From the NCBI GenBank assembly GCA_021613535.1, contig CP075493.1, positions 5,890,001 to 5,954,000 of the forward strand: a stretch of 64,000 nucleotides of DNA, read 5' to 3'. Positions 38,801 through 49,671 of this stretch are shown piece after piece. Every line of letters begins with the position of its first letter. Position 1 is the stretch's first letter. Made by a program: the position numbers and the translations under genes. The notes below the pieces were generated by a model. It saw only the letters and a program-made list of their open reading frames with translations, was not told the DNA's origin and ran no database searches. The stretch comes from Adineta vaga (lineage: Eukaryota > Rotifera).

Positions 38801-40009
38801 AATCCAACAGCTGCTCTACAAAAAGAGTAAGTATCCGGATAATCTTCTACATCTAATTAGTATATTCTCTTCTCTTCCACTAGTCCTCGTTCTAAATAAA
38901 AGATAATTATAAATATTAAAAAAAAAACAACTCATACTAAAAGTACATATAAATAGACCACAAAGAAAAGAAAGCAGAAAAAGTTCCATCGATTGAGTAA
39001 GATCAATGAATGAAAACTTTCGTTTGTTTCTGTGTATATTATATTATTTAAATTCATTGCATCATTATTATATCCAAGCTTGTGAATTTTGTTTCGCATG
39101 TGTTGATTTCTTTTCTTTTCTTTTTTGTCTTTAAAAGCTACCTATCTAGTTTTATGTTGTGTATGTCTAAATATCAATCTTAGGTTATTAACATGGGAAA
39201 TACCTGAATGGAGACAATCAGGTCGTCGACAATTTACATCGAATGATGCTCCTGTTATTGTATCATCTCATTCGAATATTTGAAATGAATATAGTTTTTG
39301 AAGAAGAAAAAAAGCAAGGATAAGATAGATTAATAGCTCGCTTTTGTGCCATTAAAAACTGAGCTTTGATATGCGCTGCTCAATTATTCTAATCATTAAA
39401 ATAACGAATTGTTTATTTTTTTCCTTTGTTTTGATAATAGTTTTATTTTTTCATTTTAGGCAAGATTCGCCCATGTTATTGTTTACACCTTCACCTCGAA
39501 ATCCAATGAAAAAGTCCATGTCTGATCGTTCAAGTACATTTTCTGAAACATCAACTTCATTGAATATAAGAAAACCTATAGAAAATCCTCCAAAGAAAAC
39601 TTCTCTATCATTTAATTTATTTGATTCGATTCTATCACGTACAATATCAAAACCTTTAGCCATACATACGACAAAGAAAAAATCACCAACAAATTCACCA
39701 TCAACATCATGTCCACAAACATCGATAGAAATGCCTGAACAAGTTCGATGTACATGTAATTATAATGCAATTAAAGATGATGAAATCTGTGTACATAAAG
39801 GAGATTATGTTCAAATTATAACGACTAGTCAAGATAATCGATACTTTGTTCGTCATCAAATTCATCGAACATCATCAAGTATTCAAGGTTGGTTACCAGC
39901 TTTCGTTCTTGGACGTAAAAATCCTCATACAAATTTGACGAATACAAATCTTTCTCCAGGAGCATTACCATGTTCATCTCGTTCTGCGAATAGTCTTAAT
40001 AATGTATGA
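28542..40009 (+). CDS. Trio/kalirin-like Rho guanine-nucleotide exchange factor (SH3-DH-PH-SH3)
   Basis: A multi-exon gene activating Rho-family GTPases. The first SH3 is in exon 32182-32539 (DDYTARSSQELTVSKGQHVRII). Ser-rich linkers follow (33880-33967, 34021-34213, 34288-34338, 34950-35174, 36403-36662). The DH domain spans exons 36717-36783, 36838-36950, 37021-37084, 37140-37226 and 37872-38300, with IETEKEYVKDL in CR1 and LLIKPVQRIMRYQLLLKEI in CR3. The PH domain covers the end of that exon plus 38355-38535. The second SH3 is in the last exon, 39460-40009 (CNYNAIKDDEICVHKGDYVQI...GWLPAFVLG). SH3-DH-PH-SH3 order and sequence style match the GEF2 half of Trio/kalirin or p63RhoGEF; spectrin repeats, the first GEF unit and the kinase are absent. 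The span starts at the most distal first exon; alternative starts and ends are listed separately. The exact path through 33967-36403 is uncertain. Confidence 0.85.
29877..32048. other. Intron or intergenic stretch upstream of the proximal RhoGEF start
   Basis: About 2.2 kb containing GA runs (29896-29914; about 31725-31790), a GAAA run (about 30820-30846) and AT runs (29920-29934). No supported coding exon was found. It should contain the promoter for the first exon at 32049 if that start is used. Confidence 0.45.
31725..31792. repeat. GA-rich tract
   Basis: An imperfect GA/GGGA tract upstream of the proximal RhoGEF first exon. GA tracts are common in promoters, but no function is claimed. 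Confidence 0.8.
32049..32081 (+). other. Proximal alternative first exon of the RhoGEF
   Basis: A short open exon MEFWRKLKLRW ending in phase 0 before a GTAATT donor. It is followed about 100 bp later by the SH3 exon (acceptor ATAG, exon from 32182). It would give a short N-terminus directly before the first SH3 domain. Confidence 0.6.
32540..33879 (+). other. Long RhoGEF intron
   Basis: This 1.34-kb intron is bounded by a GTAATT donor after CAAG and an ATCTAG acceptor, and joins in phase 1 (G|AT). It is long for this genome. No exon or nested gene was recognised in it on either strand. If unspliced, the SH3 exon would stop at 32580. Confidence 0.6.
34762..34830 (+). other. Third possible first exon of the RhoGEF
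   Basis: A 23-codon stretch (MPSLPWTKKNRL...) begins at an ATG preceded by purine-rich sequence with no polypyrimidine tract. It ends at a GTAAGT donor in phase 0, matching the next exon (34950). This fits an internal promoter giving a protein without the first SH3. Inclusion as an internal exon after 34338 is also frame-compatible but lacks a good acceptor. Confidence 0.45.
35175..36167 (+). other. RhoGEF intron, about 1 kb
   Basis: AT-rich intron sequence with TTC tracts near 35325-35355 and a TATA run near 35760-35775. Short reading frames on both strands have low-complexity or Arg-rich content without recognisable domains. It could carry another internal promoter. Confidence 0.4.
36168..36318 (+). 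other. RhoGEF exon with incompatible incoming phase (probable alternative exon)
   Basis: An open stretch coding SNSGDLSSRLRKLRTAPLTPISP ends at a GTAAGA donor in phase 0. Every AG that could open it (after 36167, and near 36178 and 36206) requires an incoming phase of 2. The preceding exon 34950-35174 exits in phase 0, whereas exon 33880-33967 exits in phase 2. It is therefore probably used only when exons 34021-35174 are skipped, or else entered from an unseen exon. Confidence 0.45.
36977..37001. repeat. AT dinucleotide run in a RhoGEF intron
   Basis: About twelve TA units fill most of the small intron between the RhoGEF exons ending at 36950 and starting at 37021. Confidence 0.9.
37227..37871 (+). 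other. RhoGEF intron inside the DH domain
   Basis: A 645-bp intron between HHDYFE and EVRKKLGQK, flanked by a GTAAGT donor and a TTTATAG acceptor. It is about ten times longer than its neighbours. No coding sequence was recognised inside it. Confidence 0.6.
39184..39283 (+). other. Alternative terminal exon of the RhoGEF (lacks second SH3)
   Basis: After the last PH-linker exon (38793-38826, phase 2 exit at GTAAGT) two acceptors are frame-compatible. The nearer one opens this exon, coding ELLTWEIPEWRQSGRRQ... and stopping at 39283. The farther one (39460) opens the SH3-containing last exon. Using this exon would yield an exchange factor without the C-terminal SH3. Confidence 0.6.
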
Positions 40010-40551
40010 AAAAAATGTGTTTACATAACACGGAAACGAATCTTTCTACTTACGCAGCAATCAAATCTATTCTCTCTCTCTCTCTCTCTTTCTTTTCGCA
40101 ATTGATTTTTCCTGTGTGTGTGTGTGTGTGTTTGTCTATGTGTACTTTTTTTTGTCATTTTGCAAAAAAAAACAACGATGTATATGGATGTCATTGTGTG
40201 TGGTTTTCTTTTTCTTTTCATCGCTCCGTACTCTTTAACACAGCTCATACAAATCTGTTGTTTGATTTCTCTGTTATTTTTGTTCCGACTAAATTTCAAT
40301 GATGATCGATTAAAATATAAGATTGAATGAAAACAAACGAACGAGATTTCATGACCTTGATATATCCAGGCAAAAACGAATGATATCAATTCATACATTT
40401 GTTTTTCTTATCCTATAGACTTTTGATATACATGTATACATATATCAAATCATCATCGTCGTCGACCTCGATTTGATTATCAGATAAAAATCATTCGTTC
40501 GAGTCGAAAAACGATAGTATATCGAATTTAGATATTTTAGATAACGTCATC
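40010..40551. other. Spacer between RhoGEF and SOD
   Basis: About 540 bp containing a CT run (40070-40090) and a GT run (40113-40131). It must hold the RhoGEF 3' UTR and the SOD promoter. No coding sequence is supported. Confidence 0.5.
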
Positions 40552-41394
40552 ATGTTTGCTGCCGTAATTCTTTTTGCCATTGCATTGGGTTATGTTCATT
40601 CTCAAACTGTTCTGACTCTTCCACCATTACCATATGCATACAATGAACTTGAACCTGTTCTTTCTGAACATTTAATGCGATTACATCATGATAAACATTT
40701 TTTTACCTATACAAATAAAACAAATTTCGTTCTTAAAACAATGCTTAAGGATGCTCAAAATGCTGATATTTTGAAAGATATCGTTAATCAACCCATTGAA
40801 GTTATTCTTACACGATTAGGTGAATTACCTACTAATTATTCATTATCGATTCGACACAATGGTGGTGGTTATGTAAATCACAAACTATTCTTTTCATTAT
40901 TAAAAAAACCAACAGCTACAGTAGCAGAAAATAAACCAACCGGACCATTATTTGAAGCTTTGGAAAAAAGTTTTGGTTCATTTGAAAAATTTCGTGATTT
41001 ATTCTCTGCAGCTTCAGTGAATCTTTTTGGTTCCGGTTGGGTTTGGCTTTATATTGATGCACGAACAAAAACTCTCGTTTTAAATTTTACTGCCAATCAA
41101 GATAATCCGTAAGTAGCCAAAGTTTTAATCGTAATACATAAATCGTCGTTATTTTCTTCTAGAATTATGTTTGATAAAAATCATTTCGTAATTATGGGCA
41201 TTGATCTTTGGGAACATGGTTCGTCTTTTTATGATTGAAATTAATAAATGAACTAAATCGTTTGTCTTTTAGCTTATTACCCAGTTTATGAAAATCGTCG
41301 AGTTGAATATGTCGAAAACTTCTGGCGACTTGTCAATTGGTCTGTTGTTGGTGAACGTTATATTGAAAGTCAATCTAGACGAAGTGATTTATAA
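40552..41394 (+). CDS. Secreted Mn/Fe-type superoxide dismutase
   Basis: The enzyme dismutates superoxide to oxygen and hydrogen peroxide. Three exons (40552-41108, 41163-41218, 41273-41394) encode about 244 residues. The N-terminus is a clear signal peptide (MFAAVILFAIALGYVHSQ) instead of the usual mitochondrial presequence, so the product is predicted to enter the secretory route. The metal ligands are in place: the first His in RLHHDKH, His in YVNHKLFF, and Asp and His in DLWEHAYY. The gateway Tyr is kept in FFTYTNKTN. NQD near the second sheet favours the manganese form. Departures from the usual sequence are DKHFF for SKHHA, and GGGYVNH where GGGHxNH is usual. NKT, NYS and NFT are potential N-glycosylation sites. 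The last intron donor, GTTCGT, is non-standard. Its 3' end faces the GH32 gene 120 bp away. Confidence 0.92.
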
Positions 41395-41514
41395 ATGAAC
41401 AGATTGATGATTTTTTTGTTTTCTTTTTTTGTTTTCTAAGTGAGAGAAAGGATATCTTAGTAGGCGTTTGTTTTTTAGAAAAATAAAAATAAAAATAAAC
41501 AATTTCTTTTCTTT

Positions 41515-43353
41515 TTATTGAGAGAGAAGCATCAGTTCAAGGAAATTGATGAAAATTTCATGGCCATCAACAGATAATTCAATTTGATAACCTGAAAATT
41601 TTGGAAATATTAATGCTGTCATTGTATATTTTCCATCGTTAATAAACAATTCAACGGAACATCGATCAACGATTAATTGTAGTTTAAGTTTACCAGTTGT
41701 TAATGTTTCATCATCTAAAATCATATTGAAATGAAGAGAATAAGATGCATGAAAATCAACAAGTCCAGAATTTGATCGATCGAATTCAATTTGATTCTTT
41801 TCACCTATATAATTGATTTGAGTGTATTCACTTTTATTGAAATTTTGTCGAAGATTTAAATGAATATTAGTTGCTTTTGTGATATTATGAAATTCGCTAT
41901 TAAACATATAAACATCGCGTGAAATATTCAATAAAATATTCGAGGATAATTTTTGACGATAAAATGTAATGAATCGTTTCGAATAGGAATAAAGTTCATG
42001 AACGGGTATCTGTCGTAGATGATACATATTTGTAAATGAATTCCAATCAAGTTGTAATTGACGAGGTATGGTCATTTGTCCTCGCCATAATGGCGCTGTT
42101 GGTAAATCACGAGCATATTTCCAATTATTCATCCAAGAGATAAGTATTTGTCGATTATCATATCGTGGAACATTATGAAAGGTTATTCCAGCATAAAAAT
42201 CTGATCCATAATCAAGCCAATTGATTGTTGATGATGATTGTAGATTACGAAATGTAATACCATCGAATGTACCAATAAAATATTGCATACCCGATCCACC
42301 GGCTGGTGCACCATTTTGTACTGATACAATCAGAATCCATAAACTAGTTTGATTTTTTAATGTTGTTTGAGGAAACTCAATAAAATCTGGACATTCCCAA
42401 GTACCACCATGTGAACCATCGGTAAAACCAAAACGAGATATTAATGACCAATGAATCAGATCAACAGATCGATAGAATTGAATATGATTACCACCTGTCA
42501 GAACAAGAATCCAAGAAGCAGTTGGACTATGAAACGAAACTTTAGGATCACGAAATGGACGACGAACGATTTTATCACTAAATCGATCAGCAGTTGAAAC
42601 ATTGTTATATAATGGAATGATTGGATTCGATGAATATTTCGTCCATGTACGTCCTGAAAACGATCAATCTCGAACATATAGTTTAATAAAGAAACATATT
42701 CTTACCTCGATCAAGACTATATGCCATATGTTGTTCTTGCCATCTTTGTTTTTGCCATGTATAAATAGCAATCATCGGATGTATATTGGAATTCTTTTGT
42801 AAACCAGAAATATTCTTCCAATCAATTACAACAGATCCTGACCATATACCAACGATATCATCTTCAGGTTCTATTGCAATAGGTAATTCAGTCCATGTTA
42901 TTAAATCTCGACTAATTGAATGACCCCAATGCATATTAATCGCCATTGGTGCAAGAGGATAATGTTGATAGAACATATGCCATTCATCATGGTAATAAAC
43001 AAGTCCATTGGGATCATTTATCCAGTTTTTACTTGGTGAAAAATGAACTAATGGACGATATTGGTATACAGATATACTATTGTTCAACTATAAGAAATGT
43101 ATGTATATAACCGATAACCAATTAGATTATCTTACACTTTCTAGATCATTAGAAGACAATGCAATCGATGAACTAAATAAAAATAGATATATATATATAT
43201 AAGCGATATAATGGTAAACATATATATTTACTTTCGTGTTTTATAATGAGTCGTCGCAAATCTCAGTATAAAAATAGTAATACAAAGGCCAATCAATTTA
43301 CCAATTGTTGCTGATGATAAATTATCGATCATATATTTATAATTATGAATCAT
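41515..43353 (-). CDS. Glycoside hydrolase family 32 (invertase/levanase-like), membrane-anchored
   Basis: GH32 enzymes hydrolyse terminal fructosyl bonds of sucrose, inulin or levan. Four exons: 43232-43353, about 43138-43174, 42706-43089 and 41515-42653. Exon 1 encodes a short cytoplasmic stretch and one hydrophobic segment (TIGKLIGLCITIFILRF), a probable signal anchor. The five-bladed propeller follows with all three catalytic blocks: WINDPNG (nucleophile Asp) near 43020, FRDPKV (transition-state stabiliser) near 42550 and WECPDF (acid/base Glu) near 42395. A C-terminal beta-sandwich with DRCSVELFIN completes the fold. The protein is full-length for the family, about 560 residues. Animals rarely carry GH32; known cases are usually attributed to horizontal transfer. 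The introns show it is established in a eukaryotic genome rather than bacterial contamination. Substrate preference cannot be read from the sequence. Confidence 0.93.
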
Positions 43354-44912
43354 GACGAACAATCTCTAATACAGAACAATCTACTAATCGTTATTTTTTA
43401 TTAAAAAGAAAATAAGCAATTACGAAAATAAGTCGTTGTATTCTCCTAAAAATATACAGAACCAATTGCCTGATCATCGCGACTAAACGTGCGAGTATAT
43501 CTCGTCGAATGCTCAGGTCAAAGTACCGTGTAGAACAGAAAAAACACATACGATACGGATGACCAAGTTATTCGTCGTCTTCCTCGGTCATAGACTAACG
43601 ACAAAGCGTACGTGAAAATAACGTCGAGACGTATAATCTTTAGCTATGTCATCTGTTCAAAAAAAAAAGGATTTCAAGAAAATCAAATTATTACACGTAC
43701 TTGAAGAAATTACCAGTCGATATGAATAAATAAAACAGAAATATTCATTGCAAAGATCGTTTTTCTTTTGTTTCTATGACAGATGAGAAAAGAAAATATA
43801 TTTGAGTTAGCACTTATATAAATGTTTCTTTCTACTTCAAATTTTCTTTTAATATACATTTTTAAAAGTAACTTTTTTTTACTTCGGATAGAAACAAATG
43901 TGATATTCGCTTTTCAAATCCAAAGTCAACCAAATAATCTTCTAGATTTTCCAGTTTTCTATTTTAAATAAATCTATATTCTGTGACAAAGATGTCGCTA
44001 GTTAAAAGTAAATTGAATAAAATTAATTGAATTTATTTACACTGTAATACAAAAAACAATAATCAAATCACGATGAAAATATTTGATATATGATTATTAA
44101 ATTTGTCTTCTTTTAAAAATCAAAGAATCCTATATGATAGGTTCATTTATCTTGTTATTTCCTTTGTGTTTTTGTTCTAAAAACTATCGTGTATACAATG
44201 GTACTAAACCAAGTCAATATCAGTAAGTCAACTAGTCATTCAAGAAATTTATCGATCTTAATGTACTTTTTCTTTTCAAATTAGAAGTTAAATTTAATTA
44301 TATAGATAGTTTTTTCTTTCCATTGGATTTTAATCTTACCTAAAAGCTGTTTTTTCCTCGTTATTCGATGCATAAAATATCATTTCTGGTTATTTATTTA
44401 AATCATATTATTTCTATCGGTATATGGAAGTACTTTTTGTTCTCGTCAGTTATATATATATAGATGCTATATTTGCAGTCGTTCATTCCAGTCAATCAAC
44501 TTAACAAGAACGATAGTACGTTTTTTTCGATCAATCAATAGTTTTAATCATTCTCGTGTCATCATATGATTAATTAGTTAGTTTTATATTTCCATAAATT
44601 CAATAATCATAATACCTACTACTGATTGTATTGAACTATAAAGAAAATAAGATTATTCGGGAGAAAAATGTTCTTTTCATTAGTAGAGCAATAATCTATA
44701 AATAGACATTTTAAAATTATTCGATGTTATTTCCTTTTATACTAAGAATAGTTACAGGAAAAGCAATTCTTGAATCCATATTTCTATCCTACATTATTAT
44801 TTCGTATGATTTTGTTGAGTTCTAGTTGATTCTTCTTACAAGTTAACTTGATATTCATATATAAGGTTTCTTTTAGATTTGTTTTCTTTTTTTCTGATAA
44901 AAATTTTTGAGA
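43354..44912. other. Intergenic region between divergent GH32 and Rap1 genes
   Basis: About 1.56 kb of AT-rich sequence between two divergently transcribed genes, so it must contain both promoters. No coding region is supported. A TATATATATAGATG stretch near 44450-44465 lies about 450 bp upstream of the Rap1 start and could belong to a promoter or a 5' UTR exon. Confidence 0.45.
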
Positions 44913-45866
44913 ATGCGTGAGTATAAAATAGTCGTACTTGGTAGTGGTGGTGTTGGTAAATCAGCATTGACAGTGCAATTCGTTCAAGGATTATTCGTTG
45001 AAAAATATGATCCAACAGTAGGAAAATCTTTCATAACAAACTATTTGATAAGTTTGTCTTCTCTCTTCTCAATAGATTGAAGATAGTTATCGAAAACAAG
45101 TCGAAGTTGATGGACAACAATGTATGCTGTAAGTTTTCTTTCGTTAAACAAATATCACTCGTCATGGGTTTGAAATTTTATTCTAGTGAGATTTTGGATA
45201 CTGCTGGAACGGTAAATACCTTTACTATTTCTTTCATTTGATAGAACTTATGTTTTCTAGGAACAATTCACTGCAATGAGAGATTTATATATGAAAAATG
45301 GTCAAGGTTTTGTTCTTGTTTATTCAATAACTGCTCAATCAACATATAATGATTTGGTTGATTTACGTGATACAATTCTCAAAGTAAAAGATACAGCTGA
45401 TGTAAGTAATATTGACTTGTTTCATTTGAGATTAGTTTTTTTGTTCTATGAAATTGTTTTGATAGGTACCAATGGTTTTAGTGGGTAATAAATGTGATCT
45501 TGATGATGAACGTGTTGTTGGAAAAGAAGTTGGTCAAATCTTAGCAAGAAATTGGGGTTCAACATTTCTTGAAACATCAGCGAAACAAAAGATTAATGTG
45601 AATGAAGTAAGACAATTCGTTTGTTTTTGTTTTATTTAATTTGAAAGAAATCAAATTTTATTTAGATATTTTTTGATCTTGTTCGTCAAATAAATAAACG
45701 AGCTCCAGTTAATAAAGATAAAAAAAGTAAAAGTAAAAATTCAAATCAAAGTGCAAATCCAAATCCATCTGTATCAAGTGGAAAATCTGGTGTTGATGGT
45801 TTACATCTGGATTCATCACATCCAACATCAAATGGAAATAAACAAAGCTGTTGTGTAGTTCTATAA
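44913..45866 (+). CDS. Rap1-type Ras-family small GTPase
   Basis: Seven exons (44913-45017, 45076-45128, 45187-45211, 45261-45401, 45466-45606, 45665-45866, with consistent phases; the fourth to sixth hold most of the G domain) encode a GTPase that controls integrin adhesion and cell junctions. Six coding exons are listed and seen. G-box motifs are intact: GSGGVGKS (P-loop), YDPTIEDSY (switch I, identical in style to Ras/Rap effectors), DTAGTEQF (switch II, where Thr in place of the Ras Gln is the Rap hallmark), NKCD and ETSAK. The hypervariable tail is longer than usual, rich in Lys, Ser and Asn, and ends CCVVL, a CaaX box whose terminal Leu predicts geranylgeranylation. The start MREYKIVV is the family start. 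Treat the exon total as six. Confidence 0.96.
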
Positions 45867-46627
45867 AATCTCAATATATATATATATATATGTATACATA
45901 AAGATCTACTGCTTTCTTTTATCATCTGGCAATCATATTCTCAAGTCATTTTACTTTACTATCGGACTTATTATTATTATTTTTTTTCTCCTTTTGGTGT
46001 CTGTTCGTTTTTCTTATCTGTCTAGTCAAAACATGAAAAATTTTTGTTTACATCTGATTGATCGTATATATTAAGATAAAAAAAAAGAAGAAGAGAAGGA
46101 ATCATTTTAGAAAACAAAAATAATCTTACCGATATTGCTCAATATGAGACTAAATCTAGAAATGAAATCAGTATTGAATTCTTTCGTTTGTTTTTCTTTT
46201 TTGGTCTTATTCTATCATTGTTTGTTCTTTCATTTCTCTTTGAAATTTCGCTACCGTTATACAATGCATACACATATCTATCTATTCATTATTTTTTTTC
46301 TCTTTGTATGTAGATGAAATCAAAAAACGATATTATAATAAAAAGAGCTTTACCGGATTTCATACATTTACATGACAAAATCAATGTGATGACAAACCAA
46401 GATGTACTTTGATATTTACAATTAGCTAACATTTCTCAGATATATTCCAGATATACTTGAAATAATTAGCTTATAGTATCTTATAAACATTCCAAATAAT
46501 AGAGAAAAGAATCTCTATATCGATTTCTATAAGAAATCTTTTCTCTTTCATAGCGCGATTTAATATTTGATGTTTTATTTATAGATTTAGAAATAGAAAG
46601 AAACTATGTACAAAATTGATAGGATTG
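45867..46627. other. Spacer between convergent Rap1 and PPEF genes
   Basis: About 760 bp of AT-rich sequence holding the 3' UTRs of both genes. An AT run lies near 45875-45895, just after the Rap1 stop. No coding region was recognised. Confidence 0.5.
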
Positions 46628-49600
46628 TTAAACATGATTTCGACTTCGATCATCAGCATCAACAATACGAAATGCTTCGAGAAATTCATTAAAATCAATA
46701 ACACCATTCTTATCAAGATCAATACTCGCTGCTAGATCCATGATTTGTTTTTCATCAAATATAGATCCATTATGGTTGCCAAGAAAAACACAGACATCAG
46801 TAAATTCTTGCATGGAAATAACACCTACACAATAAAATCCTATTGGAACAGAAGAATTTCAAAATTTTTCTATCTACCCGAATTATCTTGATCAATTGCT
46901 CGAAAGACCGTTTCCAATAGATCTTTATTACGATAGATGGCTTGACATAAACTTTCTCGTCTCTTAAAAAGGACATAAATGTTAACTTGAATTCAAATGA
47001 GAAAATTATTTTTACTGTAGTCAATTGAGAATTAAATATACATTGTAATTCTTGGAAACGAAATGTTGTTTCATATAGAACAGATCCATCGGGATCAATA
47101 TCCACAAGACGTGATTTTAATGTTCGCCAAGGTAATTTTAAATCAAGAACATGAGTGACTATATCACACCATTCATTCAATGATATACGGCCTAGATGGA
47201 AGTATGTTTTAACGCATTTTAATCGCGTCTGCATCATAAAAACTGAATATTTTCCTACGCACATCATCTCTTAATGGAAGATTAATAATCAAAAGAGGAT
47301 TTTCTCTGACAAATTCAAGGTCTTTTCTTTACGTTAAATGAGTAATTGAATACACGTCTACGGTTGTCAATTAATAGAAAAAAGAAAAAAAGAAATTGTC
47401 TTTTATGATTTCATTATGAATGTTCTTATATTACTCTTCTCATTTGATACTATCTAACTTTACAAATCTCGTTATTTCAATTTAAAAATTGGACATTCAT
47501 TTCCGTTTGCAGATGTGATATATTCAGTAGGATCATGCAATCCATTCTTTTGACTTTTTCCACCCTCGGAATTTGTCAATTAGTGAACATAATTGTTAAT
47601 AATATCTTACCAGTTCGTTTCGGATCTATAAGTTGAAATTCTTTCATTAAACGACTTTTATTTGCACTGAATTTTTCCAAAAGATTTCTTAATGCTTGTT
47701 CTTCAACATAGGATACTCTAGAAATACAAAAATAAATTTTAAACAAGATATTTTTTTTCTCCCTTTAACAAACCTTTCCCAAAGTGTCAATGGTTTTATT
47801 GTCGTTTTCGTGGCCATAAATTGTACAATAGATGGTGGTTGATTTTTGGATATTTTAACATAAGCACCTCGATTACTACCTGCGGCATAGTAATTCGATG
47901 CTGAAAAGATTGTTAGCACCTATGACAAACGATAATCGATTAAAATATTAAAGTCAAATAAAAACCAACCTTTTTATCATGACAATAATCGAATCCTTCT
48001 TCTTTACATTCATGTGATCGAATTATTAAACTCCAATTATGTTTTTCTAGGATTTTTTGAGTTATATCTGGTCCCCAATAACATCCACCACCACGATATG
48101 TATTTGCTTCACAACCATTTGCTTGTTTCGGATCACTCCACAATAAATCTAACATTTGTCTCCATTCAAGTAATTGTTCATTCGATAGACCATCAATTTG
48201 ATATTGTTCATCATTTTCTGGAATGATAAAATTCGGACTTAAAACTGAAATATACTGAAAAGAAAAAGAAATAATCAAAGAAATTTGCCTTTCAAAACAA
48301 ACTTTATTTCGTTTAATTTGATTGATTTTATTTAAATCTGTTATATCACTAATACCACCATGAGTGACAAATATATGATCATCAATTAAACTTGCAACAG
48401 GCATCCAACTGTAGATATTTTCAAATAGATGTAAAAGTTTCGTCGATTGAGATTTATATTTACGAATGATTTCTTTCATAAAACCATATCTAAAATGAAG
48501 AATAAGATTCGAAATCGATCCTATATTAATTATATACCTTAAATTTAAAACATGATCCTCATGATTACCACGATTTAAATAAACATTATTTGGATAGACA
48601 ATAAATGCAACACTAATTAGAAGAAATAATTCAATACTTTGTGGTCCACGATCAACGATATCACCATTGAATATATAAGGATTTTCATTCGATGGTAAAC
48701 CATTCTAGATCAGATTAGATCGTATAATTACCTGTAGAAATAAAAGGTCCTTGAACTTACTTTATGGAAGATCAACATTAAATCCGATAGATTACCATGT
48801 AAATCACCTACAACTGTGACACATGTTGATTGATGTGTTGAAACGATATTTACATTTGGTAAACGTTTAAGAATTTTACGAACTTCATGTAATATTAATA
48901 GAACATAACGTGCATGAAGAGACTTGAAAGAAAAAAGAATAAGAAAATTATCTCAAGCGAAAAACAATCTTAGTTTACTTCTCCTCGTTGTAAAGCAAGA
49001 GTTAATGATTCGAATTGTTCTTTATTAATCGGAAGTTGAATATGTGGTCCTTTATATGATGATTCAACAAAAACTGTATCTGGTCCAGTTGTATTAACTA
49101 ATTCAATATCTTCAGCTAAGAAACATATATACATATATACAAAGTGAAAGGATTTATTTAAAGAAAAATCATTACCTGAACTTGATAAACTGGAAGTACG
49201 CCGTAGAACTTTTGCAACAACAAGTGCATCACGAGGATTTTTTGTTACAGCTTGCATAAGATCCAGAAAAAAGTTATAGAGCTATTATAAACTCATGAAA
49301 TAGATCATTGAAAGAAATAGAATAAGTTTATTGATTACTTTCAGTTGATCTTGTTCTCCGGCATATTCAATATTTTGATAGATTGTCCAAGCTGCTTTTC
49401 GACGTATTTCAAATCGTGCTTGTCGCCGTCGAAACCATGATTGAATAATAACAACAGCAGCTAAAGCTATGAATAGAATAATCAAGACATGCTGTTTCTT
49501 GTCAAGAACAGTAGAATAATTCTTACTAAGATCAGATTTTTTATGCTTTCCTTTAATTTTTGAATGATGTTGGGGTTGAGATTGAACTTGTGGTGCTTGA

Positions 49601-49671
49601 ATTGGTACAATACTTCGATGAGGTTTAGTTGTTGATGGACAACAAAAACATATCCAACGTTCAGAGAACAT
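46628..49671 (-). CDS. PPEF/rdgC-type serine/threonine phosphatase with EF hands
   Basis: A multi-exon gene for a calcium-regulated protein phosphatase. The order is: a cysteine-containing N-terminus ([11 protein letters not shown]); an IQ motif ([17 protein letters not shown]) that binds calmodulin; the conserved [15 protein letters not shown] block typical of this family; the PPP catalytic domain with [20 protein letters not shown] and THGG; then a C-terminal EF-hand region with [13 protein letters not shown] and [13 protein letters not shown]. Drosophila rdgC dephosphorylates rhodopsin, and the vertebrate PPEFs act in sensory cells. GDIVDRG replaces the more usual GDFVDRG. A strong GTAAGAA donor near 49528 and a TTCATAG acceptor near 49465 remove a stretch that would otherwise look like a transmembrane helix. 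The span includes introns; the start at 49671 is the only nearby ATG in frame. Confidence 0.92.

Noticed and set aside
40006-40398. Overlapping frames around the CT and GT repeats
   Set aside because: They are driven by simple repeats (poly-Ser/Leu and poly-Cys/Val) in the spacer after the RhoGEF stop.
49464-49530. Transmembrane-like segment ([14 protein letters not shown]) at the PPEF N-terminus
   Set aside because: A strong GTAAGAA donor and a TTCATAG acceptor remove most of it in frame as an intron of about 66 bp; the remaining residues lead directly into the IQ motif.
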